Source: Trifolium pratense
Lineage: Eukaryota; Streptophyta; Magnoliopsida; Fabales; Fabaceae
Assembly: GCF_020283565.1 (NCBI RefSeq)
Contig: NC_060063.1
Coordinates: 36,294,635-36,358,634 of the forward strand
Direction: 5' to 3'
DNA length: 64,000 bases
The translations under genes and the position numbers were made by a program. Position 1 is the stretch's first letter. Each line of letters begins with the position of its first letter. Below are positions 31,234 through 40,820 of this stretch, in pieces. The notes under the pieces are model-generated. The model made no database searches. It worked only from the letters and a program-made list of their open reading frames with translations, and was not told where the DNA came from.

Positions 31234-32388
31234 TCATGACATGCCGGTTTTGTCCCTGGTTTGTGCAAGACTCAATTTTTCTTCATAAAGCTTTAATAGA
31301 TAAGATGTCTCCTCCTTAAAACGTTTTATACACGTATCAAGAAACACCTGCTCAGACACTACAAATGGACAAGTTAAGCTTGCATCCTTTTTTCGCAAAC
31401 CTTTCTTCAGCAGAAATTGCACAACTGAGGCCCTTGGAATGATACTTTTTTCCAAACTATTCGATAAAACCGACGGTCCTTTTGCAAGGGCAAGCGCATC
31501 CCAACCCAATTGATTGACCCAAAAGCTCATCACTAAATTAATTTTATTAATGGATACCAACATACAGTGAGGTTTCTTTCTAAATGCTTCATGAGCATCT
31601 TCATCAGACCACCCCCACTTCTTAAAAGCATCGACTTTTTCTTTCCACAATGTTTTGTTTACAGTTAGTTTGGCTTCCAACGCTACACCAAAAGTTGTTT
31701 TTGAAGGATTAAACCCTAAATTCTTTAATTCCTCCACTAAATTCAGCATCTCACATTTCAGGAGTACCCAACTATTCCTCCGAAGCAATTTTGCAATGCT
31801 CGAGTCTGCAACTCCATTCTCAACCAAGATTGTGATGTTGTGTGGCACACGATGGTCACAAAGTAAAGCTGGATATCGTATTGCACTAGCAATAATGTCC
31901 ATGTCTGATTGCAAGAATCTATAAAGCAATTCATAGGTTGGGACTATATGATTCTCCACGCTTGTAGACAAGATTCTGGGATTCTTACTGACAAGGTTAA
32001 CAATGTCAGAGTTAGAAGCACCTTTGGAGAGTAAAAATTGAAACTTTGGCAATACCCTTATGGAGGGGTTGCAGGAAAGTAGCCCTGGTAACTTTGCAAT
32101 GATATCGCGAAGTTGGGAGTTAGAGAAACCATTGGTTCTAAAGAATGTGATAACAGAATCAGGTTTTTGGGCAGTCTTAAAACTAAGATGGTAGGTTGAG
32201 CAATGTTTGGATGCAGATTGTGGGGAGAACCCAAAATTGTTTATGAGGTAGGAGACTGCAAAAGTGGTTGAATCTGAAGTGTTGGTGCAAAAATGTGGAG
32301 AAAATGGTGATGGGTATTGGTAAGGTTTTGGTGGGAAAGTTAGGTTTTTGAGATAGAGAAAAGTTCTATGAAGATTTGTAGTTAACAT
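31234..32388 (-). CDS. mTERF family protein, organellar
   Basis: An intact 384-residue intronless frame. The N-terminus (about 1-45) is rich in S, T, P and hydroxylated residues with few acids, as in a mitochondrial or plastid transit peptide. From about residue 60 the sequence consists of repeated ~30-residue helical mTERF motifs with the recurring pattern of a hydrophobic helix ending in P-x-(I/L)L (LPGLLSCNP, NPRILSTSV, YPALLCDH, KPHCMLVS, GPSVLSNS). mTERF proteins bind organellar nucleic acid and act in transcription termination, splicing or ribosome assembly. Length and architecture fit the large plant-specific mTERF expansion; the exact member cannot be named. A CAG|GTAACA at 32576 suggests a 5' UTR intron. 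Confidence 0.92.
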   Translation of the reverse strand: MLTTNLHRTFLYLKNLTFPPKPYQYPSPFSPHFCTNTSDSTTFAVSYLINNFGFSPQSASKHCSTYHLSFKTAQKPDSVITFFRTNGFSNSQLRDIIAKLPGLLSCNPSIRVLPKFQFLLSKGASNSDIVNLVSKNPRILSTSVENHIVPTYELLYRFLQSDMDIIASAIRYPALLCDHRVPHNITILVENGVADSSIAKLLRRNSWVLLKCEMLNLVEELKNLGFNPSKTTFGVALEAKLTVNKTLWKEKVDAFKKWGWSDEDAHEAFRKKPHCMLVSINKINLVMSFWVNQLGWDALALAKGPSVLSNSLEKSIIPRASVVQFLLKKGLRKKDASLTCPFVVSEQVFLDTCIKRFKEETSYLLKLYEEKLSLAQTRDKTGMS

Positions 32389-32783
32389 TTAAAGGAAGAA
32401 TCAAACGAATTGAACAATGTGAGAGAGAAATCAAACGAAACAATGCATGAATCAAAGAATAAAACCCTAAACCCTATATGATAGGAACAGGTAAATGAAA
32501 GGAAAAGATAATGATTTGAAAAATTTGAACCCTAATTCCGATTGATTTCAAAGTTTATTGCAGAAAATTTGTTACCTGTTAGTTAGTTTAGTGTGAAACC
32601 AAATGGAAGCTGGAAGCTGAAGGAAGAATGAAGCTCCTCCTATTTGGAGAAGAATAGCGCAGGTTTTGAAAGTATAAGGAAAACTTAATGGATCGTGTTA
32701 TTGTTTTTTTTTTTTTTTCTTCTTCTTTCATAACGATAACGAGGTGGGATCGAACCCAGAACTTATAATATACTAGTGACTTA
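32389..32783 (-). promoter_or_regulatory. mTERF 5' leader and upstream sequence
   Basis: The leader contains the candidate 5' UTR splice donor at 32576. A run of 15 or more T lies near 32703. The stretch 32692-32775 (GGATCGTGTTATTG...GGATCGAACC...) recurs in diverged form at 34028-34110 across the foldback element, so the element sits between two direct repeats. No clear TATA box was found. Confidence 0.35.
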
Positions 32784-34018
32784 GGGGAGAAGTTATTATA
32801 CATAAGTGTAATCTTTATGCATGGTACATAAGTCAATAACATCCATTAGATTGAGCATCCACATGTAATAATCCTAGCCAATCTCAACTCACACACTCAC
32901 ACCCCCCAAATTTCTCACGTACCCCCCAAATTACTCGCACACCCCCAAATTTCTCGTGCACCCCCCAAATTTCTCATGCACCCCCAATTTATCGCGCACC
33001 CCCAAATTTCTAGCGCACCCCCCAAAAATTTTCACGCACCCCCAGATGACTTGTGCGCCCAATTTTTTTTTAACCCCCCATATTTCAAGCCTAAACCATT
33101 TTGCTGTGGCAATGGTTTCAAAAATATACACTCCAAAACCATTAAGTGCATAAGATGGTTTTGAAGTACAACCTATAATTAGAATCATAATTGTTTTTTT
33201 TTGGTACAATTATAATCATTATTTAAAACCAGTTAAATGGTTTCAGATAGTTATACACTAAAACCATTTGTATTGTAAAATGGTTTTATGTGTGTTTTTA
33301 TGGTTTCAAAAATTCTGGAAACCATTATGCTGGTTAAATGGTTTCAGATAGTTATACACTGAAACCATTTGTATTGTAAAATGGTTTTATGTGTGTTTTT
33401 ATGGTTTTAAAAATTCTGGAAACCATTATGTTGGTTAAATGGTTTCAGATAGTTATACACTAAAACCATTTGTATTGTAAAATGGTTTTATGTGTGTTTA
33501 TATGGTTTTAAAAATTCTGGAAACCATTATGTTGGTTAAATGGTTTCAGATAGTTATACACTGAAACCATTTGTATTGTAAAATGGTTTTATGTGTGTTT
33601 ATATGGTTTTAAAAATTCTGGAAACCATTATGTTGGTTAAATGGTTTCAAATCACAATTATTGTTTGTATTCTAATTATAGGGTTGTACTCTAAAACCAT
33701 CTTATACACTTAATGGTTTTGGAGTGCATATCTCTGAAACCATTCCCACAACAAAATGGTTTAGGCTAGAAATGTGGAGGGGACCAAAAAAATAAAATTG
33801 GGGGGCAAAAGTCATATTGGGGGTGTGCGAGAAATTTTGGGGGTGCATGAGAAATTTGGGGGTGCATGAGAAATTTGGGGGTGCACAAGTAATTTGGGGG
33901 GTGCATGAGAAATTTGGGGGTGTGCTAGTAATTTGGGGGGTGCACAAGTAATTTGGGGGGTTCACTAAGTAACTTATGCATGGTGCATAAGGATAGCTTA
34001 TGTATAATAACCATCCCC
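32784..34018. mobile_element. Foldback-type element with modular arms
   Basis: A 1235-bp element flanked by GTGACTTA (32776-32783 and 34019-34026). Left arm (to about 33228) and right arm (from about 33640) are long inverted repeats starting GGGGA-x-x-x-GTTATTATACATAAG. Each arm includes 8-9 short ~20-bp modules of the CACCCCCCAAATTTCTCGTG type (inverted on the right) and a longer conserved block with CAAAACCATTAAGTG. The centre is four 101-bp tandem repeats. It is non-coding. An 8-10-bp duplication would fit hAT or Mutator ancestry. Confidence 0.8.
33233..33636. repeat. 101-bp tandem repeat, four copies
   Basis: Units start TTAAATGGTTTCAGATAGTT at 33233, 33334, 33435 and 33536, with only a handful of differences. 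Each unit holds inverted AAATGGTTTCAG/CTGAAACCATTT words, so units can fold individually. Confidence 0.85.
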
Positions 34019-34149
34019 GTGACTTAGGATCGTGTTATTATTTTTTGTTTACAATGAACTTGGATCGAACCTAGGACTTATAACGTACTCCCCAAATCTC
34101 TCACCACCAGACCAAACCTATAAAACTTAATCAATATTGATTTGATTAA

Positions 34150-34243
<94 letters not shown>
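34150..34243. repeat. (TAA)n microsatellite
   Basis: About 31 uninterrupted trinucleotide units, long enough to be length-polymorphic. Confidence 0.9.
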
Positions 34244-34246
<3 letters not shown>

Positions 34247-34431
34247 GGGTTGTGGGTCGGGGAATATTTTATGATATTGTATTTTTTTTAGAATTTTAAA
34301 AAAAAATTAATTCCATAAAAAAAATTGTATTACCTCAAAATATTTTTTTGGTATAAGATGAAGAAAAAAGGAAAAGACAAAAAGAAAATTATCTAAAAAA
34401 AATAGTCTCACTAGTATCAGCTAGCATGAGA
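34244..34431. other. AT-rich spacer
   Basis: A-rich sequence with no recognised feature between the microsatellite and the CACTA element. Confidence 0.3.
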
Positions 34432-37400
34432 CACTAGTACAGAAAACACTTTTTACATCTGGCCAAAACCCCATTTTACATCTGACCCCAGTCAGAGGTA
34501 GACGTACAAGAAGTAGTAAGTTTACGCTTTTTACATCTGACATTCGCCAGATGTAAAAGTATCCTCTTTTACCTCTGTTCTCGTGTTTCAGCTGACCAAA
34601 TTTTTTTTTAATTAAATTGGACCTTTTACATCTGACCAAGTCACCAGATGTGAAATAGTAACTTTATTTATTTTATTTTTTCAAAATCCTGCTTTTTTTT
34701 TTTCTTATATTTTAAATCCTATTTTGTAATTAAAAAAAACCAAAATAGCATTACAATTCAACATTCAACCAAAATACAATTACATTCAACCAAGTCATTA
34801 CAATTCAAATAAAATACCAAGTCTTACAATTCAAGCAAAATACCAACAATCCAAAATGTTATAACATTCGAGCAAAATACAAGTCATTACAATTCAAAAC
34901 ATCCTAATTAATGTGAATCCATTGTAACATCACACAAATTAACCTAGCTAGCTCCTAAGCTTCATCATCGGCAACATCATAATCATGCGATGTAAACCTC
35001 CAGCACCTGCAACCATTAAGAAGATAAAAATAAACATCAGCGCTAGACATTATGTTACTTCCTTATACTTCACAGCATGATCCCTTTACTATAAAAAATA
35101 AACAACCATATTCTCTTCAAACTGTGTGTGAGAATGGAAGATGGGAGACAAAAATGTTAAGGTAGACACTAGTGGCTTAAGGTTTGCTGAACAAGCTAGC
35201 TTTATATTTGAACTTCACTATAACCAACTAGGTAAGTTTGCAGCTATTTATTTATTTTATTTTTCCTGTGGTCAAAACTATATCTTAATCTAATAAAAAT
35301 TTACTGCCAAACAAGCACCAAAATTAGCTAAGCATTCAAAACTAAAATAATTAGTGGCAAAACAACCATACTTCAAGTTCAAGCTAGATAAGTTAATGCA
35401 CACTCTATAACACACTTTTGATATTGTATTAAACAAAATCACGCGGATACCACTAAATCACATTATGTTTCATTCCCTATTTCGTGGGACACAATTCTAT
35501 ACTAAAGAGATTCCCGTGAATTTTACCTAATAATAAGTGTGCAAGAGAGTATTGCTTTGCTCTTTAAGTTATTTCATGTTGTTGCCAATATCCAGAAAGG
35601 AAAAATAAAATGACTGAAGACCCATGCAGTGAACTAAACACAGTATCCAGTTAACTACATTTGGTCCATTTGTAAATGTATTGCAGCTTGTGTTATAATG
35701 TTGTTGCTATGATTATTATTACTATACTCTACAATCTACACAGAAAAATTAAAAGAATGTGCATAGCTATAAGTATTGACATCTCACCTTGCTAGACATC
35801 ACCCAGAAACGAACTTTACAATAATGAAGACGGAGTTAAAAAGTATAAGAGGGACTCGTAGGTACTGAGTTGCGTAAATGAGACCTATAATCTGGCCTTT
35901 GAAAGACTTTGTCCTGCCTCCTGAAAAATCTGATAAGCCCCATCCTCTAAGGTTACCAATGATTTTATTATAACGGCTGAAAATTCATCCTGCATAATTG
36001 CATACAAATTCGATCAAATATACTAACCTAACAAATGTTTCAAGCTTGCATCTTCATGGTTCTCTAACTTATCCCTGGATACAGATTTCAAAGTACTTGA
36101 ATCTGCATTATTTGGAGTACTACATGCTGCAGAAGTTGAAATTTCCTCATTAGTTTGTCTAATCTCTTGAGTAGAGCCACAAAATGGTGGAGCACTCAGA
36201 TAGTTTTCCATTTTGAAAATTTTCATGGCATAAAACACAGTTAGGCTAATTCCAGCAGGCCAAGATAATACATCTATAAAGCACAAACACACACACCAAT
36301 AATAATTTGAGAAAGTAAAATATTTGAATGTAACCACATGGTCGGTGGCAACATCGGACACTGACCGGACATGCCTTAAATCTAAAATGCTGGTGCTACA
36401 TTAGTACTTCATTCATTCAGAGAAAGTAGTGCCAAGTACTTAAAAACCAAAATTGAAATGAAAAAAATTGCAGAAAAATTTCTTAGGATATTTCATACCT
36501 TTTCTGCAGAACTTTGCACATAGAAGTATCCCCTGGTAACATATAAGCCTTACTTTTTGGAAGAGAACCATTGATACTACTTCCTACTTGTTTTAGTTGT
36601 TTGAGTTAGTTTAGGAATTAGGCTTTGTAGCCCTTGTGATAGTTAGGTTTAGTTAGGGTGTTAATTGGTAGTTATCCTTTTGTAACTTTGGAGGTCTATA
36701 TAAGGATGCCCAAGTGTAGCTCGGAGGTTAGGATTTATTTTGTTTATTTGACTAGATTACCGGTGTTTCTTCTCAAAAAACCTAGCAGTTAGTAAGCAAG
36801 TAGAATTAAAGACACCAGAAAGTGAAATTTGTGGACTAGAGAAAGCAGAGTTAAGGTCTCTAAAACACTTCAGTGTAGTTCATTCATTCAATTCCAATAG
36901 GGAATTCTTTTCTTTCCTTCTCTCAAATCTAGTTCTTATCAAACTGACAATATCTTTCTTTTATTATATCGAAACCACAGTTTAAAATACGTCTATCGTT
37001 GCTCAGCACAAACTACCAGAAGTATAAAAATATCGGACCTTTACACAATTCAACCACAAACCTACCTCAAATCAACACAGCAAGTGAAACACACCCCGTG
37101 ACCTTGCATTTCATTAGCAGCACTCCTCATCACCGGATCTCTCGATGAATGACACTTCCTTCTAATGAACACAATGTAGTTTTTTTAGGCAGAATTCAAC
37201 TCAAAATCATCACATTCTTACAACAAACAACACAACAACAAAAACAATAACAAAACAACATCAGCAAAAAAAAATCACAACTTTTCAAGTAATAAGGATA
37301 ATTAAAAGAAATCCATTATGATAAAAACATGAAAAACAGTAATGAGTGAAGAATAATACCTCTCTGACCCATCTAAATGGGTTTTTGTCAAGTCCTTCAG

Positions 37401-38248
37401 TGAACATCTTGACCTAACCAAATCAACCCTTCGATGCAAATGCACTACCAATTAAACCTAAAAAAAGAAGCTTTATGCATAAAAATAGAATGAATAGTGA
37501 TTGAAGCCAAATTGAACAAAATATCACTGAACTCAAAAACCCAACTAAATATGAATAAATTATCACTGAACTCAAAAACCCAAATTGAACAAAATATCAC
37601 TGAACTCAAAATATCACTCAAAAAAATAATTCATAATTCATGAGTAAATTAGGGTTTGACCTTTTCTCTAGGTTTCAGCTAGAGATGACAGAGATGTGTT
37701 TCAGCCTTCAATTTGTGTTTAACTGGGTTTTGGAATTTCCGTTTCAGCCATCAATTCATGTTTCAGTGAGACAGAGAGACGACAGAGATGAGCGAGTACG
37801 TGAGATCAGTGAGAGAGAAGACGAGATCGATCGTGAGAGAGATGAGGCCGCCGAGTTCGAGTGAGATCTGAGAGAGAAGATGAGATCGATCGTGAGAGAT
37901 GAGGCCGGTCGCTAGGGTTCGAGTGAGCAGTGAGAGATGAAGGAGATCGTGTGAGAGATGTTGCTGTGAGACCAATTATTAATCACTTGAAGTCTTTTTA
38001 CATCCGGGGATATTATGGTCATATGTGAAATTATTTTAGACAATTTTTACCATAATTACAGGATTGCCACCGCGTTTAGCTTTGCATCTGGGGATATTGT
38101 GGCTAGATGTAAAACGTTTTGTCTATATATTTTTCACATCTGTGGATATTGAAACCAGATGAAAAGACTACTCCATATAGCATTTTACATCTGACATATG
38201 CTCGTCAGATGTAAACTACTTGTGTAATATGTCATATTTGTACTAGTG
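34432..38248. mobile_element. CACTA (En/Spm) element 1, non-autonomous
   Basis: Begins CACTAGTACAGAAAAC and ends GTACTAGTG, flanked by the 3-bp duplication AGA (34429-34431 and 38249-38251). Subterminal motifs TTTTACATCTGAC and inverse GTCAGATGTAAAA recur about six times at the left end (to 34660) and seven at the right end (from 37990), as for transposase-binding arrays of this superfamily. The interior carries no recognisable transposase. It has ACAATTCAA-rich DNA (34740-34890), one exon-like segment, and a GAGA-rich stretch at 37765-37960. It probably moved with transposase supplied in trans. Confidence 0.88.
36028..36273 (-). pseudogene. Exon-like segment captured in CACTA 1
   Basis: A 246-bp open segment bounded by an acceptor-like TTTATAG (before 36273) and a donor-like TTAG|GTTAGT (after 36028). 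It encodes a hydrophobic stretch (SWPAGISLTVFYAMKIFKME) followed by a polar S/T-rich tail. It may be the last membrane segment of a captured host gene. I do not recognise the family. Confidence 0.3.
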
Positions 38249-38375
38249 AGAAGACTCATTTCATCCGGTAGTTTTAGTAGATTTTGGATTGAAAATTGTC
38301 AACTTGATAATAAAAATTGCAATCATTTAATTTAGACTCGATTTCAATCATTTATATTTTGGTGAACACTCTGGT

Positions 38376-38540
38376 ACAGTGTTCAAAACCTGTTGGCGCC
38401 ACGTCACTTCTTCTCACCACGTCATGTTGTCTCGCCATCTCGCCTACTGAGTCTTCATGGATCACTTTTGATTGGGCTTTGCTAATTTTGGATTTATTGG
38501 GCCTAATTAAATTTCCTTCTAGTCCATTGTCTGGTCCACA
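38376..38540 (-). repeat. Truncated 3' LTR of Tat element
   Basis: ACAGTGTTCAAAACCTGTTG onward matches 49797-49966 with about 8 differences. Only the U3-side third of the LTR remains; the rest is missing to the left. Confidence 0.7.
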
Positions 38541-38554
38541 GCCCCCCAAACACG

Positions 38555-38807
38555 AAAATTTTTCATCCCACCCACTCACTTTCTCACCTACCCTTTGTTT
38601 TTCCATTTTTTCCCTTGGTCAAAAAATTCGGAACGCGTTTTCCGAATTTTTTTAGTTCAAATTTGGAAAAAATTCGGAAAACACATTCCGAAATTGTTTT
38701 TAAAGGCAAAAAAAATTCGGAAAACGCGTTCCGAATTTTTTGACCAAGGGCAAAAATGGAAAAATAGGGGGTGGGTGAGAAAGTGAGTGGGTGGGATGAG
38801 AAATTTT
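38555..38807. mobile_element. MITE with ~100-bp inverted ends
   Basis: The ends form long inverted repeats (AAAATTT, then TCATCCCACCCACTCACTTT), with an inner AATTCGGAACGCGTTTTCCG palindrome. The element is flanked by CCCCAA(A/G)CACG at 38544-38554 and 38808-38818, an 11-bp duplication with one mismatch, which suits a Mutator-like origin. It inserted at the polypurine tract of the Tat element. Confidence 0.7.
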
Positions 38808-39044
38808 CCCCAAGCACGAAGCTCGGTGAGGTGAAGTGCTTTCATGAGAATTGAACACACGTTCCTATTGCATCTCTGAAGGTAAAAAATTTAGCACGTT
38901 TTTCACATCCTTCTTGCACGTTCTTTCGCGCGCCATTTGAAAAACCACCTGCACGTTCTTTGTCGCGCCCTTTGAAGGAGATAACTGCCATTAGTGTTTC
39001 CCACTAACCCACTTCTGAAATCCCACGATGTATGCTTATCTTCC

Positions 39045-39052
39045 TATAAATT
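39045..39052 (+). promoter_or_regulatory. TATA box of opposite-strand Tat ORF
   Basis: CCTATAAATTC lies 84 bases before ATG 39129, followed by an A/C-rich leader (AACAACCAAACTCAC-like). This is a standard plant core-promoter arrangement on the strand opposite to gag-pol. Confidence 0.5.
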
Positions 39053-39128
39053 CAACGCTTCAAGTTGCATTTGAATCACCACTTTCCAAACAACCAAACT
39101 CACAAAAAAATTCTAGGTTATTGCAGCT

Positions 39129-39869
39129 ATGGATTCTTCATTCGAGTGTGGTCAATCTCCGGCCTCGCCAGTTATTAAGAGACTCTGTCGTATGCTTTGT
39201 ATTGATATGGAAGAGTTGATGGAGAACTTCGATGATTTTTCTGAGTTTGTGAAGGAACTGAACGATTACACATGAAGGTTGAACAAGGAGGAGAAACGCT
39301 TTCTGGATAGCGTTCTCCGCCTTCAGAAGGGGATAACTTTTGATGCTTCCTTTGTCATTGTTGTGGAGAATGTGAAGGAATGCCACACAGAGGTGTCTGA
39401 AGCCGTGAACAATCAGATTGATATTGTGAAAGAAACCATGGAGGTCCAAGAAGAGATTTTGGGAATATATTTCAACGAGGAGAAGTGGGAGTCTCAGAAG
39501 AATGAAGCTGAGAAAATGAAAAAAGATTATGAGGATAAGCTGGAAAAGGTAAAGGATAGCTATGCCGCCACAAAGAAGAAACTTAAGGAAAATGTTGCTG
39601 CTCAAGGCAAGCAAATTTCCAACTTAATGAAGGAGAATAAGGAGGCGGTGTCTACTGTTGAGGCCTTGGGTAAGGAGAAAGCCCAACTGAAAAGTGACAT
39701 CAACGATCTCCAACTTTCCGCCGTCGTGCAGCATGATAAGGGCTTCTCGTTTGCCTTGGAACAGATAAAAATTCTTTTCCCTGACTTGGACGTAGAACGC
39801 CTGGGCGAACTTGATGATATGAAGCGGATCGTTGATGGGAAACTTGTCCCTTATACTCCTCACCAATAG
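39129..39869 (+). pseudogene. Opposite-strand coiled-coil ORF of Tat element
   Basis: From ATG 39129 (MDSSFECGQSPASPVIKRLC) one frame of 246 codons runs to TAA at 39869, broken by a single TGA at 39273-39275. Most of the protein is a charged coiled coil (K/E-rich, about residues 110-190). It ends in a short conserved-looking tail, GFSFALEQIKILFPDLDVER then a D-x-K-x-I-V-D-G-K-LVP stretch. I associate this kind of tail with accessory proteins of Tat-lineage legume elements, from memory. It reads opposite to gag-pol and has its own TATA box. Function unknown. Confidence 0.6.
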
Positions 39870-40340
39870 TTTTAATTATGCTTTTTGAAATAGTTCTTGT
39901 ACGCCCTTATGTGGCTTTTTACTTTGTTTCTGTAATATGCCCTCTGTGGCATCGAACATCACGCCCTTCTGAGGCTTTAATTTGATTTTGTAACTCGCCC
40001 TTAGTGGCCTTGACATCATGCCCTTCTGAGGCTTTCATTTGAATCTTGTATGAATAATTGTTGTGCTCCATTTGATATCGTTTTATCTTTATCCTTGCAC
40101 CTGCAATATTCTTACAATTAGGAATCATTTTGCGAATAACTTTATACTGTTGCCTTTTTGGCAATTGCAAATGATTTGGTGCCATGATGAGTCGCCTATC
40201 TCTGCTGTATTTAAAACTTTGTTGTTGGTGTTGTTAATGACCTCGCCTTTTTTTGTATTGCTGAATCTGAAATGGGTGATGGCCACAGAGATTTCATTTC
40301 ACATGGAGTTTCCCGTCATATGTGATGGCCAGGGCGTTTT
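39870..40340. other. Tat 3' region with short GCCCTTCTGAGGC repeats
   Basis: ACGCCCTTCTGAGGCTTT-like words recur around 39900-40040 at roughly 57-bp spacing. Otherwise non-coding. Confidence 0.4.
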
Positions 40341-40369
40341 ATAGCGCCTGGAGTTTCCTATGTACATTT

Positions 40370-40495
40370 TTGGTCCAGAGTCGGGTGGCCTTTTTTGGTC
40401 CAAAGCCGGGTGGCCTTTTTTGGTCCAGAGCCGGTTGACCTTTTCTTCTGGTCCAGAGCCGGGTGGCCTTTTTTGGTCCAGAGCCGGTTGGCCTT
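40370..40495 (+). repeat. ~26-bp tandem repeat
   Basis: About five units of GGTCCAGAGCCGGGTGGCC followed by a T run. It directly precedes the longer 44/45-bp array. Confidence 0.75.
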
Positions 40496-40504
40496 TATTC
40501 TTGG

Positions 40505-40820
40505 GTAAGAGCCCTCAACTTAATGAGGTTGACCTTGAATTTTCATTGGTTCAGAGACCGCAACTTAATCAGGTTGACCTTTGATTTATTTGGTTCAGAG
40601 CCCGCAACTTAATCAGGTTGACCTTGAATTTTCATTGGTTCAAAGCCTGCAACTTAATCAGGGTGACCTTTGATTTATTTGGTTCAGAGCCTGCAACTTA
40701 ATCAGGTTTACCTTGAATTTTCATTGGTTCAGAGCCTGCAACTTAATCAGGTTGACCTTTGATTTATTTGGTTCAGAGTCCACAACTTAATCAGGTTGAC
40801 CTTTGATTTATTTTTATTTT
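40505..40820 (+). repeat. 44/45-bp tandem repeat with dimeric order
   Basis: The word CAACTTAATCAGGTT starts at 40516, 40561, 40605, 40650, 40694, 40739 and 40783, alternating spacings of 45 and 44. Two spacer types alternate, CCTTGAATTTTCATTGGTTC and CCTTTGATTTATTTGGTTC, giving an 89-bp higher-order unit. It lies in the 3' untranslated region of a Tat element, a known nursery of plant satellites. Confidence 0.85.

Noticed and set aside
33233..33636. Regularly spaced repeats resembling a CRISPR array
   Set aside because: Eukaryotic context, repeats are contiguous 101-bp units without unique spacers, inside a foldback element.
36555..36960. LTR-like or promoter-like stretch in CACTA 1 (TATATAAGG then a long leader)
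   Set aside because: Ends do not satisfy TG...CA with a matching 5-bp duplication and no primer-binding site follows; left unassigned.
38584..38860. Small overlapping frames on both strands
   Set aside because: They arise from the long inverted repeats of the MITE at 38555-38807.
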